From Lumnitzera littorea (lineage: Eukaryota > Streptophyta > Magnoliopsida > Myrtales > Combretaceae): a DNA stretch of 64,000 nt. The notes under the pieces were generated by a model. That model did not search any database, was not told the origin of the DNA, and was given only the letters and a program-made list of their open reading frames with translations. The translations under genes were made by a program, and so were the position numbers. The stretch lies in assembly GCA_024138015.1 (NCBI GenBank), contig JAMXBB010000006.1, forward strand, positions 73,999,077 to 74,063,076. Reading direction: 5' to 3'. This document shows positions 36,601 to 47,427 of the stretch, piece by piece; the stretch's first letter is position 1, and each line of letters starts with the position of its first letter.

Positions 36601-36607
36601 TAGTACT
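30641..36607. other. Six kilobases without recognised genes
   Basis: No protein family is readable on either strand. The region 30960-33250 has the texture of another minus-oriented long LTR: ATGGTTACCGTCTCACC at 31233 recalls GTCTCGTTACCTCC of LTR D, and minus-strand blocks resemble LTR leaders. I could not find ends. The stretch 34745-34935 carries low-complexity AAACCAAAGC, AATCAAACC and GGTTTGGTCCAG blocks of a kind common in dispersed plant repeats. The remainder shows only A+T-rich sequence and T tracts (32948-32960, 34927-34940, 36061-36070). Confidence 0.45.
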
Positions 36608-36893
36608 AATATTATAGGAAATTTTGATCAGAAGTTGACTTTTGTAAAATTTGTATAGATGTGCAATATAAGCTAAGAGGAATATATGGATATTTTAGAG
36701 CATTTCAAGTAGGGAAATTTGAGTTAATAATTATGTATTATATTTTGATGGAGAACTTATTGAAGACATATGGAATTTATTATTAGATATTTGATTTCCA
36801 AGTGCAATATGAAAAGCATTATAAAGGGGATTAGGATAATAAAGTCACTATAATCAAGTTTCAGGGATGAAACTTTTTATAAGGGGGGGAAAA
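36608..36893 (+). mobile_element. 3' internal end of a Tekay/Del-like element, left of LTR A
   Basis: This stretch is a second copy of 42345-42622: both read TGCAATATAAGC, AGAGCATTT, TTTTGATGGAGAACTT, GAAGACATATG, AAGCATTATAAAGGGG and CACTATAATCAAGTTTC. It ends in the purine tract AAGGGGGGGAAAA next to LTR A. LTR A is thus preceded by an internal 3' end and followed by a primer-binding site, so it is shared by two internal regions. The pol that should lie further left is absent. Confidence 0.75.
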
Positions 36894-39800
36894 TATAAAT
36901 CCTACAAATTTTTAGTTTGAACCTTAAATTAGATTTAGACACCTTAGATAACTTCATGAGTCAAAAAGGTCAAATGAGTTAAAAACTTGACTAAACTATA
37001 AACTTAAATTTACTACAAATGAGAAAAACTCTAATATATTAATTGAAACTCTAATTGCGTCCAAAAACCCTAAACCCTATGTATGCATAAATATAAGAGA
37101 TGGAACCTAAATCTAATAAAAACCTTAAAACTAAAACTTTAAACTTATAAAACATACAAATTTACCCTAATGATGATGAAGCTCTAATCAAGCACAATTA
37201 TCGATAGAAATGCATAATTGCATAAAATCCCTAATGAACGAATAAAGATAATTCCTAAATACTAATAAACATAAGAGGTATCAAATGAATTAAATAAATT
37301 AATAAGGTTATAATATTATTTTATGAGTATTTGTGATTTCACATGTGTATGTATATGTGTCTTAGTTTTATTTTGATTTAATTTTACTACATATTTTATG
37401 TTTATGTATTAAATAGTATAAATTAATTTTTTTATCCTATATTTTCTTCCATGATTACATCATATTTAATTGCAAACATTATCTAAAAATTAGAAACACT
37501 TTAGGAAAAGTCAAATTATTATTTTTTAACCTTTTCTTCCTTCCTTTTTCTTCTTTCTTCTTTCATTTCTTCTTTTCTCTTTTTCTTCCATCATCTTTTC
37601 AACTACCAGATGCCTCCATTTCTTATCACATGTAGAAAAGCAATTAAGGATAAACACTAACAATTATCCCATGTGAACAAAAAGGATAAAAAGCAAGTCA
37701 AACTTTTTTTTTTTTTGTTTCTTTTTCTTTTACCTCTTCCTTCACGCAAGCCACATGTCCTCTAGAAAACACCACCATTTTCTTTCCTTTTTTTTTTTTC
37801 CAAAAGTTAAACACAAATCAAGTCTCATTTTATTTACGTTTGGAACGACACTCTTTCTCTTACTTTCTAACTTCTATTCCTTTGCTTTTCTTCTTTTTTT
37901 TCATCAACTTTAAGAAAAAGAAGGAGGGCATTTGTTCCAAAGATTTTCAAGACAAAAAGAGTAATTAAATTAGTGCTTTATGTTGCATTTGATTTCTCTT
38001 TGTAATATAAGTTTAGATATACTCCATCGTTTGCAAATCTATTTTGTAATACTTTATGTATTAGTAATATATAGTAGAAGTTATATGTATTTTAAGCTTC
38101 TTTTGTGATGAAATTATATGAATGTGTAATTGGTTGTATGTACAACTTTTATTCTTCATCTTCATATATTTACATATATATATATATATACTTAAATATA
38201 TTTAGCCATATGTATATATGTGTTATATATACTTTGCTATGTACATACATACATGTATAAATATGTTAGATGTACGCGTATATATGTAGTATTTTATTTT
38301 TCTAATGTTTAAATAGATGTAAATATAATATGGTATAAGTATAAGTATAGATATAAATATAATATGGTATACCAAAAGATATATGCGTGTGTGTGTGTAT
38401 AATAATACTCTAATTCTTTAAAATAATATAATAAGTAAATATATGTATATATATACGTATGCTAGACGTGAAAATCATAAGGAAGTGAGAAATTATTTTT
38501 CTGTTATTTAATAATTTTAGGGTATTATGTATGTATATATTAATATTATAAAATTGGTAAAAATATGAAAATTGGAAAAAATTAGGAAAATTGCAACATG
38601 AACCAGTAAGAAGCTACCACATTAGCTTTTCTCAATTTTTCTGATTAAAATCGTAATTTACAAAAATCATAATAATAAATTAATTAGAAAATTACAATTG
38701 TAACAAAAGTTAAGATAATTATTAATTTAGACTTAGAATAGTGAAATAATGAAATTATTAAAAAAGTGGACCAAAAAATAAAAAAAAAATTTAGAAAATA
38801 TAAAAAATTAAACGTTATTTAATTATATTGCAAAATTAAAAATAAAAACAACAAATAAAGTCATTAAGAAAAGTTAAAAATGATAATTAAAAACAATTGA
38901 ACGAAAAATAAATAAATTCCCAACATTCTCGGCTCATAATAGAAAATACAAGTTCTAACATTCAAAATGGACTTCGCTATGTGAAAGTATGTTTAAAAAT
39001 AATAAAAATTTACTATAAGATCATAGAAATTAAAATTAAAATGAAAAAGTTACATGTGATTGAAGAAAGAACTCAAATCGAGAAAATTATGTAAGACAAG
39101 TAGGTAATTAGGTAGATTCTTAAATAAATACTTACATAGAATAAATATTTCACTTAGATACATATTATTTTTTATATTCCTTAATTCTCAAGTGATCTTA
39201 ATAAGGATACTAACCTCCTTATTGACCCTAATTATCCTTATGGTTGAGTGAATACTCCCGATAACTCTATACTTGTTTTGTTCTTATACTTAGTACACTT
39301 AAATTAAATAGTAATAACTTGATGCTAAGGGTTTAGGTTGTGCATGTGCTTGAATATTGGTTGTATGTTATGTAAAATATTATGAAACATAATAGCTAAA
39401 TAATTGGTTGCTTGATTTATTGATGCATAATTGGATGACTTGTTGCTATTGGTCAATTACCTAGTAATTTAACTTAATTCCACATGACTTAATTAAATAA
39501 ATGGATCATGCATATAAGTTTACTGTTCTGTTCCAACCATCACCTTATGTGGATGGTAATGAAGGGCCTTGGAGGAATGAGAGTTCTATGTGATTTGATT
39601 ATTTGTGATTAGTATAGTGCAAGAGCACTTGTACAACAAGACCCTACCCTTGGCTTACTCGGCATTAAAGATGCTAACTATAAGTGGCTGAAGGGTAAGT
39701 CTAGAGACCTCCATTATAAGGCGTGAGTGTGAACTGTAGGGGCCACCTCACCGTTAGACTTAGGAATTTGTGAGTTATTAAATTTTCTTTGGAAATGGAA

Positions 39801-40502
39801 ATATATTTTATGAAACACAAAATTTCAGTATATGGTTAAAAACCCAAATACTAAAACCCGGTTGTGATTAGTGTTGATAAATTTCCAACCCTTACCTCAG
39901 AAAGCATTATATCTGAAGTTGTATGCAACACTTGGTCAACTACATATATAATCTAGCATACTACATGTTCATGCATTCATATGTTTGTTAACTAATTGTT
40001 TGATAACCTACTTAATAGTATAGTAGGAGAGATATCTCACTAAGCTCATATAGTTTACTTCTCAACGGTTTATTTTGCAGGTTTGTTTAAGTTGGGATTG
40101 GGATAAATTTTGAGTATAGAGTGAAAATCAAAGATATATAAGACAATGTTAGAGTTAATTGAGAGGTGTATAACTAGTACAAAAACATCCTATATAGAAA
40201 GTATTTATATGTTAGGGCTCTATATAATTTAGTATTTCTTATAATTTATAAAGGTGATTTATGCTATCTTATTATTTGGTTGGGGATACCAATTTTTTGT
40301 AGTTTTGAGAGGCCATAGAATATTTGATATTCATAGTTATTTATATTTTATGATAAGTTAATAAATTAAAAATTAGAAACCCTAGTGATTAATTAATTAG
40401 GGTTTTGTAATGTCTAACTTATAAGGCGGTTTCGTATCATCGATGTACATGTGATATGAAAATTTTAGGTAATCCTACTAGGCTACCCTTAGGGTCCTAA
40501 TA
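36894..40502 (+). repeat. LTR A, Tekay/Del-like, about 3.6 kb
   Basis: It starts TATAAATCCTAC after a polypurine tract and ends GGGTCCTAATA, four bases before a tRNA-Met-type primer-binding site. It aligns along its whole length with LTR B (for example CCTTAGATAACTTCATGAGTC, the TC-rich leader near 37530, AT arrays near 38170, GGAAATGGAAATATATTTT near 39790, and ATATCTCACT near 40030). The TG and CA ends have become TA and TA. Divergence from LTR B is roughly 10 percent by eye. TC-rich leader tracts occur at 37530-37600 and 37700-37870. Confidence 0.84.
38168..38470. repeat. AT-rich microsatellite region of LTR A
   Basis: TATATATATATATAC at about 38176-38192 and further ATGTATAT, GTGTGTGTGTAT and TATATATACGTAT runs. 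It is the positional counterpart of 52050-52370 in LTR B and 19720-20410 in LTR D. Confidence 0.8.
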
Positions 40503-40506
40503 GAAG

Positions 40507-40518
40507 TGGTATTAGAGC
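40507..40518 (+). promoter_or_regulatory. tRNA-Met-type primer-binding site of the outer Tekay/Del-like element
   Basis: TGGTATTAGAGC differs by one C-to-T change from TGGTATCAGAGC, the complement of the 3' end of plant initiator tRNA-Met. It lies four bases after LTR A, where minus-strand synthesis would start. Confidence 0.85.
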
Positions 40519-40715
40519 TATTGGTTACCAGAGATTAAAAAGAAAAACCTACCAAATGGTGAGATGGGGTAGAACCTAGGTAGAATCAGGAGTAAAAATT
40601 AAAAGACTTAGATTCTTAGATCATATACTATATTTAGTATCACTTGTATGTATTATGTCTACGTTATATGTATATTTAACCACTAACTGTTGAACTCCTT
40701 CCTAGATATTGTTGA

Positions 40716-41045
40716 TGTTATTACCCTCAAAAGGCTTACAATTATAAGTTTAAAGTGTTAAACAAAAGATATAAGAAGCAAGTACTAAAAAGGGAACAAA
40801 AGGAGATAACCCCGATTGTGTTAAATTAAGAAGAAATATTTGTGTTGGAGATTAGGAGTGCAAGGATCCTCAAATCTCATGTTAAAAGTTTGAAATGCAT
40901 TGATTAGTGGCTTATTAGTTTAGCAGTTCCAATAACATTTGGAATTGGGAATTTAATAGGGCAGGTGGAATTTGAAAATGGTGTTGTAGTAGTTGATTGT
41001 GAATCTGATTTGGTGATTGAACAGCTTAATGACTTTAAAGCATGA
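40716..41045 (+). pseudogene. Unidentified coding-like frame before gag, two stops
   Basis: In one frame 110 codons ending in TGA at 41043-41045 contain only two stops (near 40738-40830 the frame is otherwise open; stops at 40827-40829 and 40920s). The segments read YNYKFKVLNKRYKKQVLKRE, EEIFVLEIRSARILKSHVKS, WLISLAVPITFGIGNLIGQV and GVVVVDCESDLVIEQLND. Composition is protein-like, with a basic first half and an alternating hydrophobic second half. I do not recognise the family. Its place between primer-binding site and gag is unusual for this lineage. It could be an extra element ORF, a captured fragment or chance. Confidence 0.35.
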
Positions 41046-41264
41046 GGTGACCTTACTAAGATGTAAATTTTCTTAGTATGTTGGGAGAAGAGGATGACTA
41101 TATGAGATCTTAAGAAATAATTACTTTAGAGTATAATGCTTAAGATTACGTGCAAGATGTATGATTGATGTAAGCTTAATATAATAGATAAGCCTTAAGG
41201 TAATAGTTGATCGATAACATGGAATTATCTATGTAAGAGCAAGTTCAAGAATTTATGAGCCATG

Positions 41265-41310
<46 letters not shown>

Positions 41311-41322
41311 ATATATATATAT
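41265..41322. repeat. AT/GTAT microsatellite
   Basis: (AT)n from about 41267 to 41297, then GTATGTATGT and another TATATATAT run. It lies in the non-coding stretch before gag. The minus-strand frame across it is repeat-derived. Confidence 0.85.
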
Positions 41323-41488
41323 TTTATGAAAGAATGGAAGTAATTGATAAGTTGAGAGTGATGATTCATATGATAATACTAAAATGTGTTGATTGATAAT
41401 TTGAATACATAGATTATTAAATAATATTAATATGGGCAAATATTTCCTTGGCAAGACTATGGATGGTAAAAAGAATCATGACACCTAA

Positions 41489-42100
41489 TTGACCATAAGA
41501 GACAAAAGTAGTTTAGGCCATTCAAAGAAAAACCTTAGAGAATCAAAGTCACCTAGGAAGCTATTGCTCGATTTTGTCAAGGTAAATAATTTCTTTGCCG
41601 ATAAAAAGAATAACCCATTCAAAGCAAAAGATTGGTTGGCTCAAATCAAGCTGTCATTAGAAGCGTATGAAATTCTCAAAGGCCTGAAACTAACATATGG
41701 AACTTTTATGTTACAAGATGGTGCTAGATTTTGGTAGAGCTCTAAAGAAAGAATTTTGTCTGCTCCTATCACTTGAAGTGTATTTAGGAAAGAATTTCAA
41801 AAGAAATATGACACAAACAAAAAAGGAAAAAGGTTAATTGGAAAATCAAGGTTACATTCAGGTAAGTTGAAAATGAAGGAGATAGGTAAAGTAAGATGTC
41901 AGAAGTGTAGTCGATGGTGCTACCTAAAGAATTGCTAGCAATTACAAAAAAAAAGAAAAAAAAATGTTTCATTTGTGGAGAGAAAGGACAGCATAGAATC
42001 TAACAATGTCCCATGAAGAGTAGGGCATGCTATAACTGTAGAGATCATAAACATGTCTTTACCTCTTGTCCTAGGAGGTAAGTAGCTCAAAAAATGACAA
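41489..42100 (+). pseudogene. gag: Decayed gag of the outer Tekay/Del-like element
   Basis: An open segment of 82 codons (41489-41737) carries NNFFADKKNNPFKAKDWLAQ, LEAYEILKGLKLTYGTFMLQ and DGARFW, the N-terminal part of a gag capsid domain, then SVFRKEFQKKYDTNKKGK in a shifted stretch. Two nucleocapsid knuckles follow. The first (41966-42012) is CFICGEKGQHRI with a stop before QC, a C-X2-C-X5-H-X4-C variant. The second (about 42029-42070) is CYNCRDHKHVFTSC with perfect C-X2-C-X4-H-X4-C spacing. Several stops are present. It would package element RNA. Confidence 0.75.
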
Positions 42101-42344
42101 TTTGGTTTATTAAGCACACCCATACTGAAAGTGTTAGGAGATGATAATATCTTTTATCAAGCTATTAGGAGGGAAAAGGAAAAGAGGAACAATCGACTAA
42201 CTCACCAGTGAAGTACTATTTTGATTACCTAGAATTGAATGTAGTTTTCAAAGAAGTCCTTCCATAAAGGAAGATGTTACGCCATGCATGCTCAAATGGA
42301 TTTAGAATGTCTAACTACATGATTAGGACATCTTGAGTTATGTC

Positions 42345-42622
42345 AAAGCTAGCTACTTAGAATTTGACTTTTCTAAAATTTCTACAGATGTGCAATATAA
42401 GCCAAGAGGAATGTATGAATATTTTAGAGCATTTTAAGTAGTGAAATTTAAGTTGATAGTTATATATTATATTTTGATGGAGAACTTGTTGAAGACATAT
42501 GAAATTCATTATTAGATATTCAAATTCTAAGTGTAATCTAAAAAGCATTATAAAGGGGGTTAGAAAAACAAAGTCACTATAATCAAGTTTCGAGGATAAA
42601 ACATTTTGTAAGGAGGGAAGAA
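42345..42622 (+). mobile_element. 3' internal end and polypurine tract before LTR B
   Basis: Second copy of the segment at 36608-36893. It ends TTCGAGGATAAAACATTTTG then TAAGGAGGGAAGAA, a polypurine tract, directly followed by the first three bases of LTR B (TAT) and the Athila insertion. Confidence 0.75.
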
Positions 42623-42625
42623 TAT

Positions 42626-43866
42626 TGATAACTCTTATTTTAAATACATTTTACATAATAATTTTATAGTATTTCCCTTGCATCTTTGGTTTTCTCTAAA
42701 GAAATTGATACTTAATTGAGTAAAATTTTCATTTCAAGGTTTGAACGCGTTCTTGGATTGAAAACGAAGAAAAGGAATCAAGTTTCACTCAATTTGGAGT
42801 TAAGATGAATGAGTTATGAAGTTTTAAAGTTATACAGTCTAGGACACAACTGTGTCCCCAAGCTGTGTCCATCCAGTAAGATTTGCCAGGATCAGAAAGT
42901 TACACGACCTGGGGATACGACTGTATCCTAGGCTGTGTCTGGTGACGAAAAAAGAAACCTTACAATACATTATAAAAGGACATATTAAGGTTTCGCACAG
43001 AAGATTGGACATGAAAAAGAGAAGAGACTTGAAGAGAAGGAGGAAAAAAAAGGCGAAAGCAACACCTACTTCAAGATTGAAGAGATTTATCATCAACAAA
43101 AAGGGGTTTTTCATGTTTTATTTCATGATTTTGTTAGAAGTAGTTTTTACTTTCATTATGATAGCTTAAGATTCTTATATTTAAGATTATGGAACTTAAG
43201 GTTTCATGTGACTATTAAATTGATTGATAATTTTTAATAAAGTTTCTATTTTTTCTTGATTCAATTATGTTATTTAATTGTTAATTGATATTTCTAGGAT
43301 ATCAATCTATGATAATATGCATGATGATTAAGAAATCACATGTGTAATGAGATCTTGACATAATTGGAGAGAATTGCATGTGTACTTAGAGATAAGATAT
43401 ATGTTTCTTCTAGAAAGTTGTTCGTTTGTATGGGAATTCATTATACATTAATGCAATTCTAAATTATATTACTAAGTGAAGAGATTCAGGTAAATAATTT
43501 AGGATTAGGGTTAATATGCTTGAGAAAGGTGTTAACTTTAATTGTGAATTCCTTTGGTCAAGAATAATAGAGATTGAATTGGATACATTTTAAGCGGTCA
43601 CATGTTAAACACTAGGGGAAATAATTCCTAAATACGTTATTACCTTCTTGAAGTCGTTCTTAGTTTTATCGCTTTCTAAATTGCTTAATCAAGTCTCATA
43701 ATTAGGTTAGTTTGCTAATTTTAGTATTTTTAATTTATTCAACTCGTTACAATTTTCCGGTTAGATAATAGAACTAAGGTTAATATTAGTACTCGAAGTC
43801 TCTAAGGGATCGACTCAGACTCACATCTGTTATATTAAAACTGATAGGTGCACTTGCTTGATATTA
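42626..43866 (+). repeat. 5' LTR of the Athila-like element
   Basis: Begins TGATAACTCTTATTTTAAAT, ends ACTTGCTTGATATTA (CA changed to TA). It holds two 70-bp units at 42826 and 42896 that form hairpins, and a possible TATA at CATTATAAAAGG (42968). The frame at 42852-43169 is only an LTR by-product. Confidence 0.93.
42826..42965. repeat. Two 70-bp hairpin units in the 5' LTR
   Basis: Unit 1 starts AAAGTTATACAG (42826) with stem GGACAC, loop AACT, GTGTCC. Unit 2 starts AAAGTTACACGA (42896) with GGATAC, loop GACT, GTATCC. The paired change of C-G to T-A between units keeps the stem. The same unit is repeated in the internal array at 47087. Confidence 0.82.
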
Positions 43867-43873
43867 AGCTTTT

Positions 43874-43891
43874 TGGCGCCGTTGCCGGGGA
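43874..43891 (+). promoter_or_regulatory. tRNA-Asp-type primer-binding site of the Athila-like element
   Basis: TGGCGCCGTTGCCGGGGA lies seven bases after the 5' LTR. It is the characteristic Athila primer-binding site, complementary to tRNA-Asp. It is intact, in contrast to those of the other elements here. Confidence 0.93.
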
Positions 43892-44020
43892 CTTTTGATA
43901 TTTAGAACACTAGTTGCTTTATTACTTTGACCATTTTGTTTTTTCTTCTCTTTTGTTTTCATTGTTTATTTTTATTACCTAGAGCTGCAATTGATTCTAT
44001 ATTTCTTGCCCTTGTAGTGC

Positions 44021-45708
44021 ATGACCCGAAGTAACCCGGAAGATTTGGTAGAACTTGATCCTAAAATTGAGAGAACTATCCTTTGAAATTTGAGATTGTG
44101 ACCTAGACAAACTGTGGCTACCATAGAAGACGAGTCAATCATTGAGATTAAGAAAGAGGGTGAAGAGGCCAACACTCAATTCATCGATCAAGAAGACCCA
44201 CCACACATGGCTAATAATGGTAATGAAGCAAATCGGACTATGTCCGACTATTCAAGGCCTACACTTATCGAAGCTGACTCTAGTATTACAATGCCAACCG
44301 TCGCGGCTAATAACTTCCAAATTGCACTTAACATCATACAAATGGTACAACAATATGTTTAGTTTGATGGTCTCCAAGATGAAGATCCTAATGCCCACAT
44401 CTCTAGCTTCCTAGAGATTTGTGATACATTAAAAATCAATGGAGTCATAGATGATGCCATCCGACTGCGGCTATTTCCTTTTTCCTTGAGGGGTAGAGCA
44501 AAGCAGTTGTTGAACTCCCTACCACGAAATTCAATCACAACTTGGAATGAATTGGTAGAGAAATTTTTGGAGAAGTATTTCCCACCTACGAAGATCGCTA
44601 AACTTCGGAACGACATTTCTTGTTTTGCCCAATTGGAAGCAGAGACTCTATATGATACTTGGGAGTAGCTTAAGGACTTACTCAAGAGGTGCCCACATCA
44701 TGGCCTCCCACTATGGATGCAGATTTAGACCTTCTATAATGGTCTCAATTTATCTATGATACAAATGATTAATGCATTCGCAAGAGGTACTTTAAACACA
44801 AAGACACCCGAACAAGCACAAAACCTGATTGAAGGAATAGCGATGAACAATTATCAGTGGGAAAGCACTAGAGCCAAGCAAAAGGTTATGAGAATTTGTG
44901 ATGTAGACTTGACTACTGCTCTGGCTGCCAAGGTGGACCTATTGAGTAAGAAGATTGATGCACTCTTTGTTGGCCCTCAACAAGTACAATCGGATGTAAG
45001 TGACTTTAGTATGCAAGGTTATGGAGCACAAGAATAACTAGAATAGGTAGATTTTCTAGGAAATCTACCAAGCAACAAAATAACCCCTACAGCAACACTT
45101 ATAATCTTGGATGGAGGAATCACCCCAATTTCTCACAGGGAAATCAAAACCAAGGCTAATAGAAGACCAACTTTGGCCCACTTAGATTTCAAAGACCATT
45201 ATTACCTCCTCTTCCTCAAGAAAAGAAGTCTAATGTGGAAGAACTTCTCACAAAATATATTCAAGGCAATGAGGTTCGCTTATCTAACATTGAATCATCG
45301 TTGAGGAATTAAGAGGCTTCCAATCGCAACCTTGAGAACCAAATTGGTCAACTTGTGAAGCTAATCTTTGAAAGACCATAAGGAATACTCCCAAAGAATA
45401 CTGAGGTCAATCTTAAGGAACATGTTAATGCTATAACCTTAAGAAGTGGTAGAAAACTATAAGTAGAGAAGAAGGATGGTGGGGAAGTAGTTGAGAAAGA
45501 AGTGGAAGTCAATCGTAAGGAAGATGCAAAGCCACTAAAATCAAAAGAAAGTATGAAACCACTGAAAGTGAAGGAGTACAAGCCTCCCATCCCTTACCTG
45601 CAGTACCTTAAGTAAAGTTATACTGATTCGAATAAGGAATTTGGTAAATTGCTTGATATTTTCAAACAATTACACATTAACTTACCTCTTGTTGATGTCA
45701 TCATGTAG
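44021..45708 (+). pseudogene. gag: Gag of the Athila-like element, broken by stops and one frameshift
   Basis: A first frame is open in parts at 44114-44362, 44486-44668 and 44756-45037. It carries ISSFLEICDTLKINGV, FPFSLRGRAKQLLNSLP, TTWNELVEKFLEKYFPPTK and IQMINAFARGTLNTKTPEQA, the Athila gag capsid region, then ALAAKVDLLSKKIDALF. The frame shifts near 45056-45075, after which the other frame gives KQQNNPYSNTYNLGWRNHPN, VEELLTKYIQGNEVRLSNIE, NAITLRSGRKL and IPYLQYLK and leads straight into the protease frame. Translation may begin near ATG 44021 (MTRSNPEDL). Roughly six stops, most of them tag or taa at Gln, Trp or Lys positions. No zinc knuckle was found. Confidence 0.85.
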
Positions 45709-46221
45709 ATGCCAAGGTGTGCGAAGTTTCTAAAGGATCTTTTATTGAATAAGAGGAAGTTAGAGGAGCTTACAACTGTCACATTGAACGAAGAATGCTC
45801 GGCACTTCTCCAGAAAAAGCTGCCACAAAAATTAAATGATTCAGGGAGTTTCACTATTCCTTGTATGCTTAGCAATTTGTTAGTAGATAATGCTTTGGCA
45901 GACTTAGGAGCCAGTATAAATTTGATGCCATATAAATTGTTTAAAAAGCTAGGGTTAGGAGAACCTAAACTAACGTGCATGAGCCTTCAATTAGCTGATA
46001 GGTCTATTACATACCCTAAAGGCATCATAGAGGATGTTTTAGTACAAGTAGACAAATTCATCTTTCCCGTAGATTTTGTCATACTTGATATAGATGAAGA
46101 TATTGAGGTGCCAATCATTTTAGGTCGACCTTTCCTAGCCACTGCTAGGGTTGTTTTTGATGTTAGTGAGCATAAGTTGATATTACGAGTCGGGAATGAT
46201 GAAGTAGTTTTTAAACTCTAG
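45709..46221 (+). CDS. Aspartic protease region of the Athila-like element (intact frame)
   Basis: 170 codons without a stop, continuing the shifted gag frame, from MPRCAKFLKDLLLNKRKLEE through LNEECSALLQKKLPQKLNDS and GSFTIPCML. The active site reads ALADLGASINLMP, where Athila proteases carry Asp-Leu-Gly-Ala, so the Asp-x-Gly core is kept. It goes on with KLGLGEPKLTCMSLQLADRS, ITYPKGIIEDVLVQVDKFIF, PVDFVILDIDED and PIILGRPFLATARVVFDV, ending VVFKL and TAG. Its N-terminal third is the conserved gag-protease linker. As a polyprotein domain it would not start at 45709 in vivo. It is the best preserved gene of the window. Confidence 0.9.
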   Translation: MPRCAKFLKDLLLNKRKLEELTTVTLNEECSALLQKKLPQKLNDSGSFTIPCMLSNLLVDNALADLGASINLMPYKLFKKLGLGEPKLTCMSLQLADRSITYPKGIIEDVLVQVDKFIFPVDFVILDIDEDIEVPIILGRPFLATARVVFDVSEHKLILRVGNDEVVFKL

Positions 46222-46337
46222 AGGCAACGAACAAATTTCTTAACTCAGAGGACACATGTTACAATGTTAATGCCACTAATGTTGTTATATCTACATGTGT
46301 GTAGGAAACGCTTGCTAAGGATTCCTCAAGCTATTAC

Positions 46338-46736
46338 TTGCAAAAGGGAGATGAAAATTTGGTGACCAACTTCAATTGTGCAAAAGTGGCAACTCAAATA
46401 GAAGTTCATGAATCCATTGTGGATAAGAAGGGGATTGATCTACTCCACAAGCCAAAGGATCTTAGGTTAAAATCCTTCAAAGAGAAGCCACCAATTTTGG
46501 AACCAAAACTGTCAAGAAATCATTTGGAACATGTCTTTGTGGTGAAAAGTTCAAAACTTCTAATGACAATAGCATCTAAGCTAAAAGCAAACAAAATGAA
46601 GAAGTTTAGGCTACATAAATTTGATAAATGGCATGATAAGGAGAGAAACTATGGAAGTTATGCACCAATGAAATGGAATTGGCAAGGTCCATGGCCTAAG
46701 GGTAAATTTACGCTCGTATGGAGAGTTCAAAAGTGA
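46338..46736 (+). CDS. Post-protease frame, probable pol remnant spanning a deletion
   Basis: 133 codons, open. The middle reads KEKPPILEPKLSRNHLEHVF and VVKSSKLLMTIASKL, which fits the linker that leads into Athila RT. Instead of RT it then goes to KANKMKKFRLHKFDKWHDKE, NYGSYAPMKWNWQGPWPKGK and LVWRVQK, which I do not recognise and which may be the pol C-terminus or the start of a different ORF. A deletion of RT, RNase H and integrase between the two parts is the simplest reading. The frame ends in TGA at 46734-46736. Confidence 0.55.
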   Translation: MQKGDENLVTNFNCAKVATQIEVHESIVDKKGIDLLHKPKDLRLKSFKEKPPILEPKLSRNHLEHVFVVKSSKLLMTIASKLKANKMKKFRLHKFDKWHDKERNYGSYAPMKWNWQGPWPKGKFTLVWRVQK

Positions 46737-46799
46737 GATATAGGAGGAGTCCTATCTCTACCTGGATGAAGAATCATGAATGACAAGACGTATCCCATC

Positions 46800-46860
46800 G
46801 AGCTATTGACGTTAACTATAGTGCTTCTTAGGAGGCAACCCATGTTTAACTTTACTCACA
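46800..46860 (+). other. Athila post-pol landmark
   Basis: GTGCTTCTTAGGAGGCAACCC at about 46818-46846 is a conserved non-coding motif located just after pol in Athila elements. Its presence shows that the element continues normally after the deletion and that the missing part is confined to pol. Confidence 0.7.
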
Positions 46861-47086
46861 TTTTAGTTCTTTTAGTTTATTCCATTTTATTTTTCTTTTA
46901 TCTAACTTTGCTTTGCTTCTTTTATTTGTTTCAATTTTAGTCATAAGCTTTTCTTTTTAGTTTAATTTTTTTTCCTTTTGTTTTCTTTGTCTTATTTTTC
47001 AAGTTTAAGTATTTTTATTTCTCTAAGTTTCTTTTATTTTTAAATTCATGAATTTAGGCTAGTAAAAAAAAAAAAAAAAAAAGAAT
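46861..47086. other. Pyrimidine-rich stretch and A tract
   Basis: T-rich sequence with TTTTAGTTC and TTTCTTTTA repeats to 47040, then about 20 A residues at 47063-47082 before the hairpin array. No frame. Confidence 0.7.
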
Positions 47087-47427
47087 AGAAAGTTATACGG
47101 GCGTGGGACATGGTTATGTCCCAGCCCGTCTACGCCCAGCCTTATGCACCACCTACAGAAAGTTACACGGGCGTAGGACACGGTTGTGTCACAGCTCGTG
47201 TGTGCCCAGTGTTAACGTATCAACACAGAAAGTTATACGGGTGTGGGACACGGTTGTGTCCTAGCCCATGTGCACCCAGCTTTAATACATCCCCTGACAG
47301 AAAGTTACACGGGCGTGAGACACGGTTGTGTCCCAGCCTGTGTTCGCCCAGGTAAGGCACCAAACACAGAGAGTTACACAGGTATGGGACACGGTCATGT
47401 TCCAGCCCATGTCTGCCCAGCACCTAC
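47087..47427. repeat. Five tandem 69-72 bp units, each a GC-rich hairpin
   Basis: Units start at 47087, 47157, 47227, 47299 and 47368 with AGAAAGTTAYACGG (last unit AGAGAGTTACACAG). Each holds an inverted repeat of the form CGGGC...TGGGACAC, loop GGTT, GTGTCCCA...GCCCG. In unit 1 the stem has ACAT with ATGT instead of ACAC with GTGT, a paired change. The unit is the same as those in the two LTRs. Frames crossing the array on both strands (47110-47355, 47220-47423) stay open because some periods are multiples of three. Confidence 0.9.

Larger units (their letters stand above)
40503..42622 (+). mobile_element. Internal region of the outer Tekay/Del-like element, gag only
   Basis: Only about 2.1 kb separate the primer-binding site and the polypurine tract before LTR B. 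The region has an unidentified frame (40716-41045), a gag with two zinc knuckles (41489-42100) and the 3' end segment shared with 36608-36893. Protease, RT, RNase H and integrase are missing, so the unit is a non-autonomous deletion derivative. The Athila-like element entered three bases into its right LTR. Confidence 0.72.

Noticed and set aside
42852..43169. 105-residue basic frame MSPSCVHPVRFARIRK
   Set aside because: It lies wholly inside the Athila 5' LTR, and the 3' LTR copy of the same region has indels that break it.
43874..43891. tRNA-like sequence
   Set aside because: It is a primer-binding site complementary to a tRNA 3' end; no cloverleaf surrounds it. The same holds for 40507-40518.
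44359..44685. Minus-strand frame of 108 residues
   Set aside because: It is the shadow of the Athila gag capsid region on the plus strand.
47110..47423. Overlapping open frames on both strands
   Set aside because: They result from the G+C-rich repeat array with periods of 69-72 bp. Sequence conservation is in the hairpin, not in a protein.
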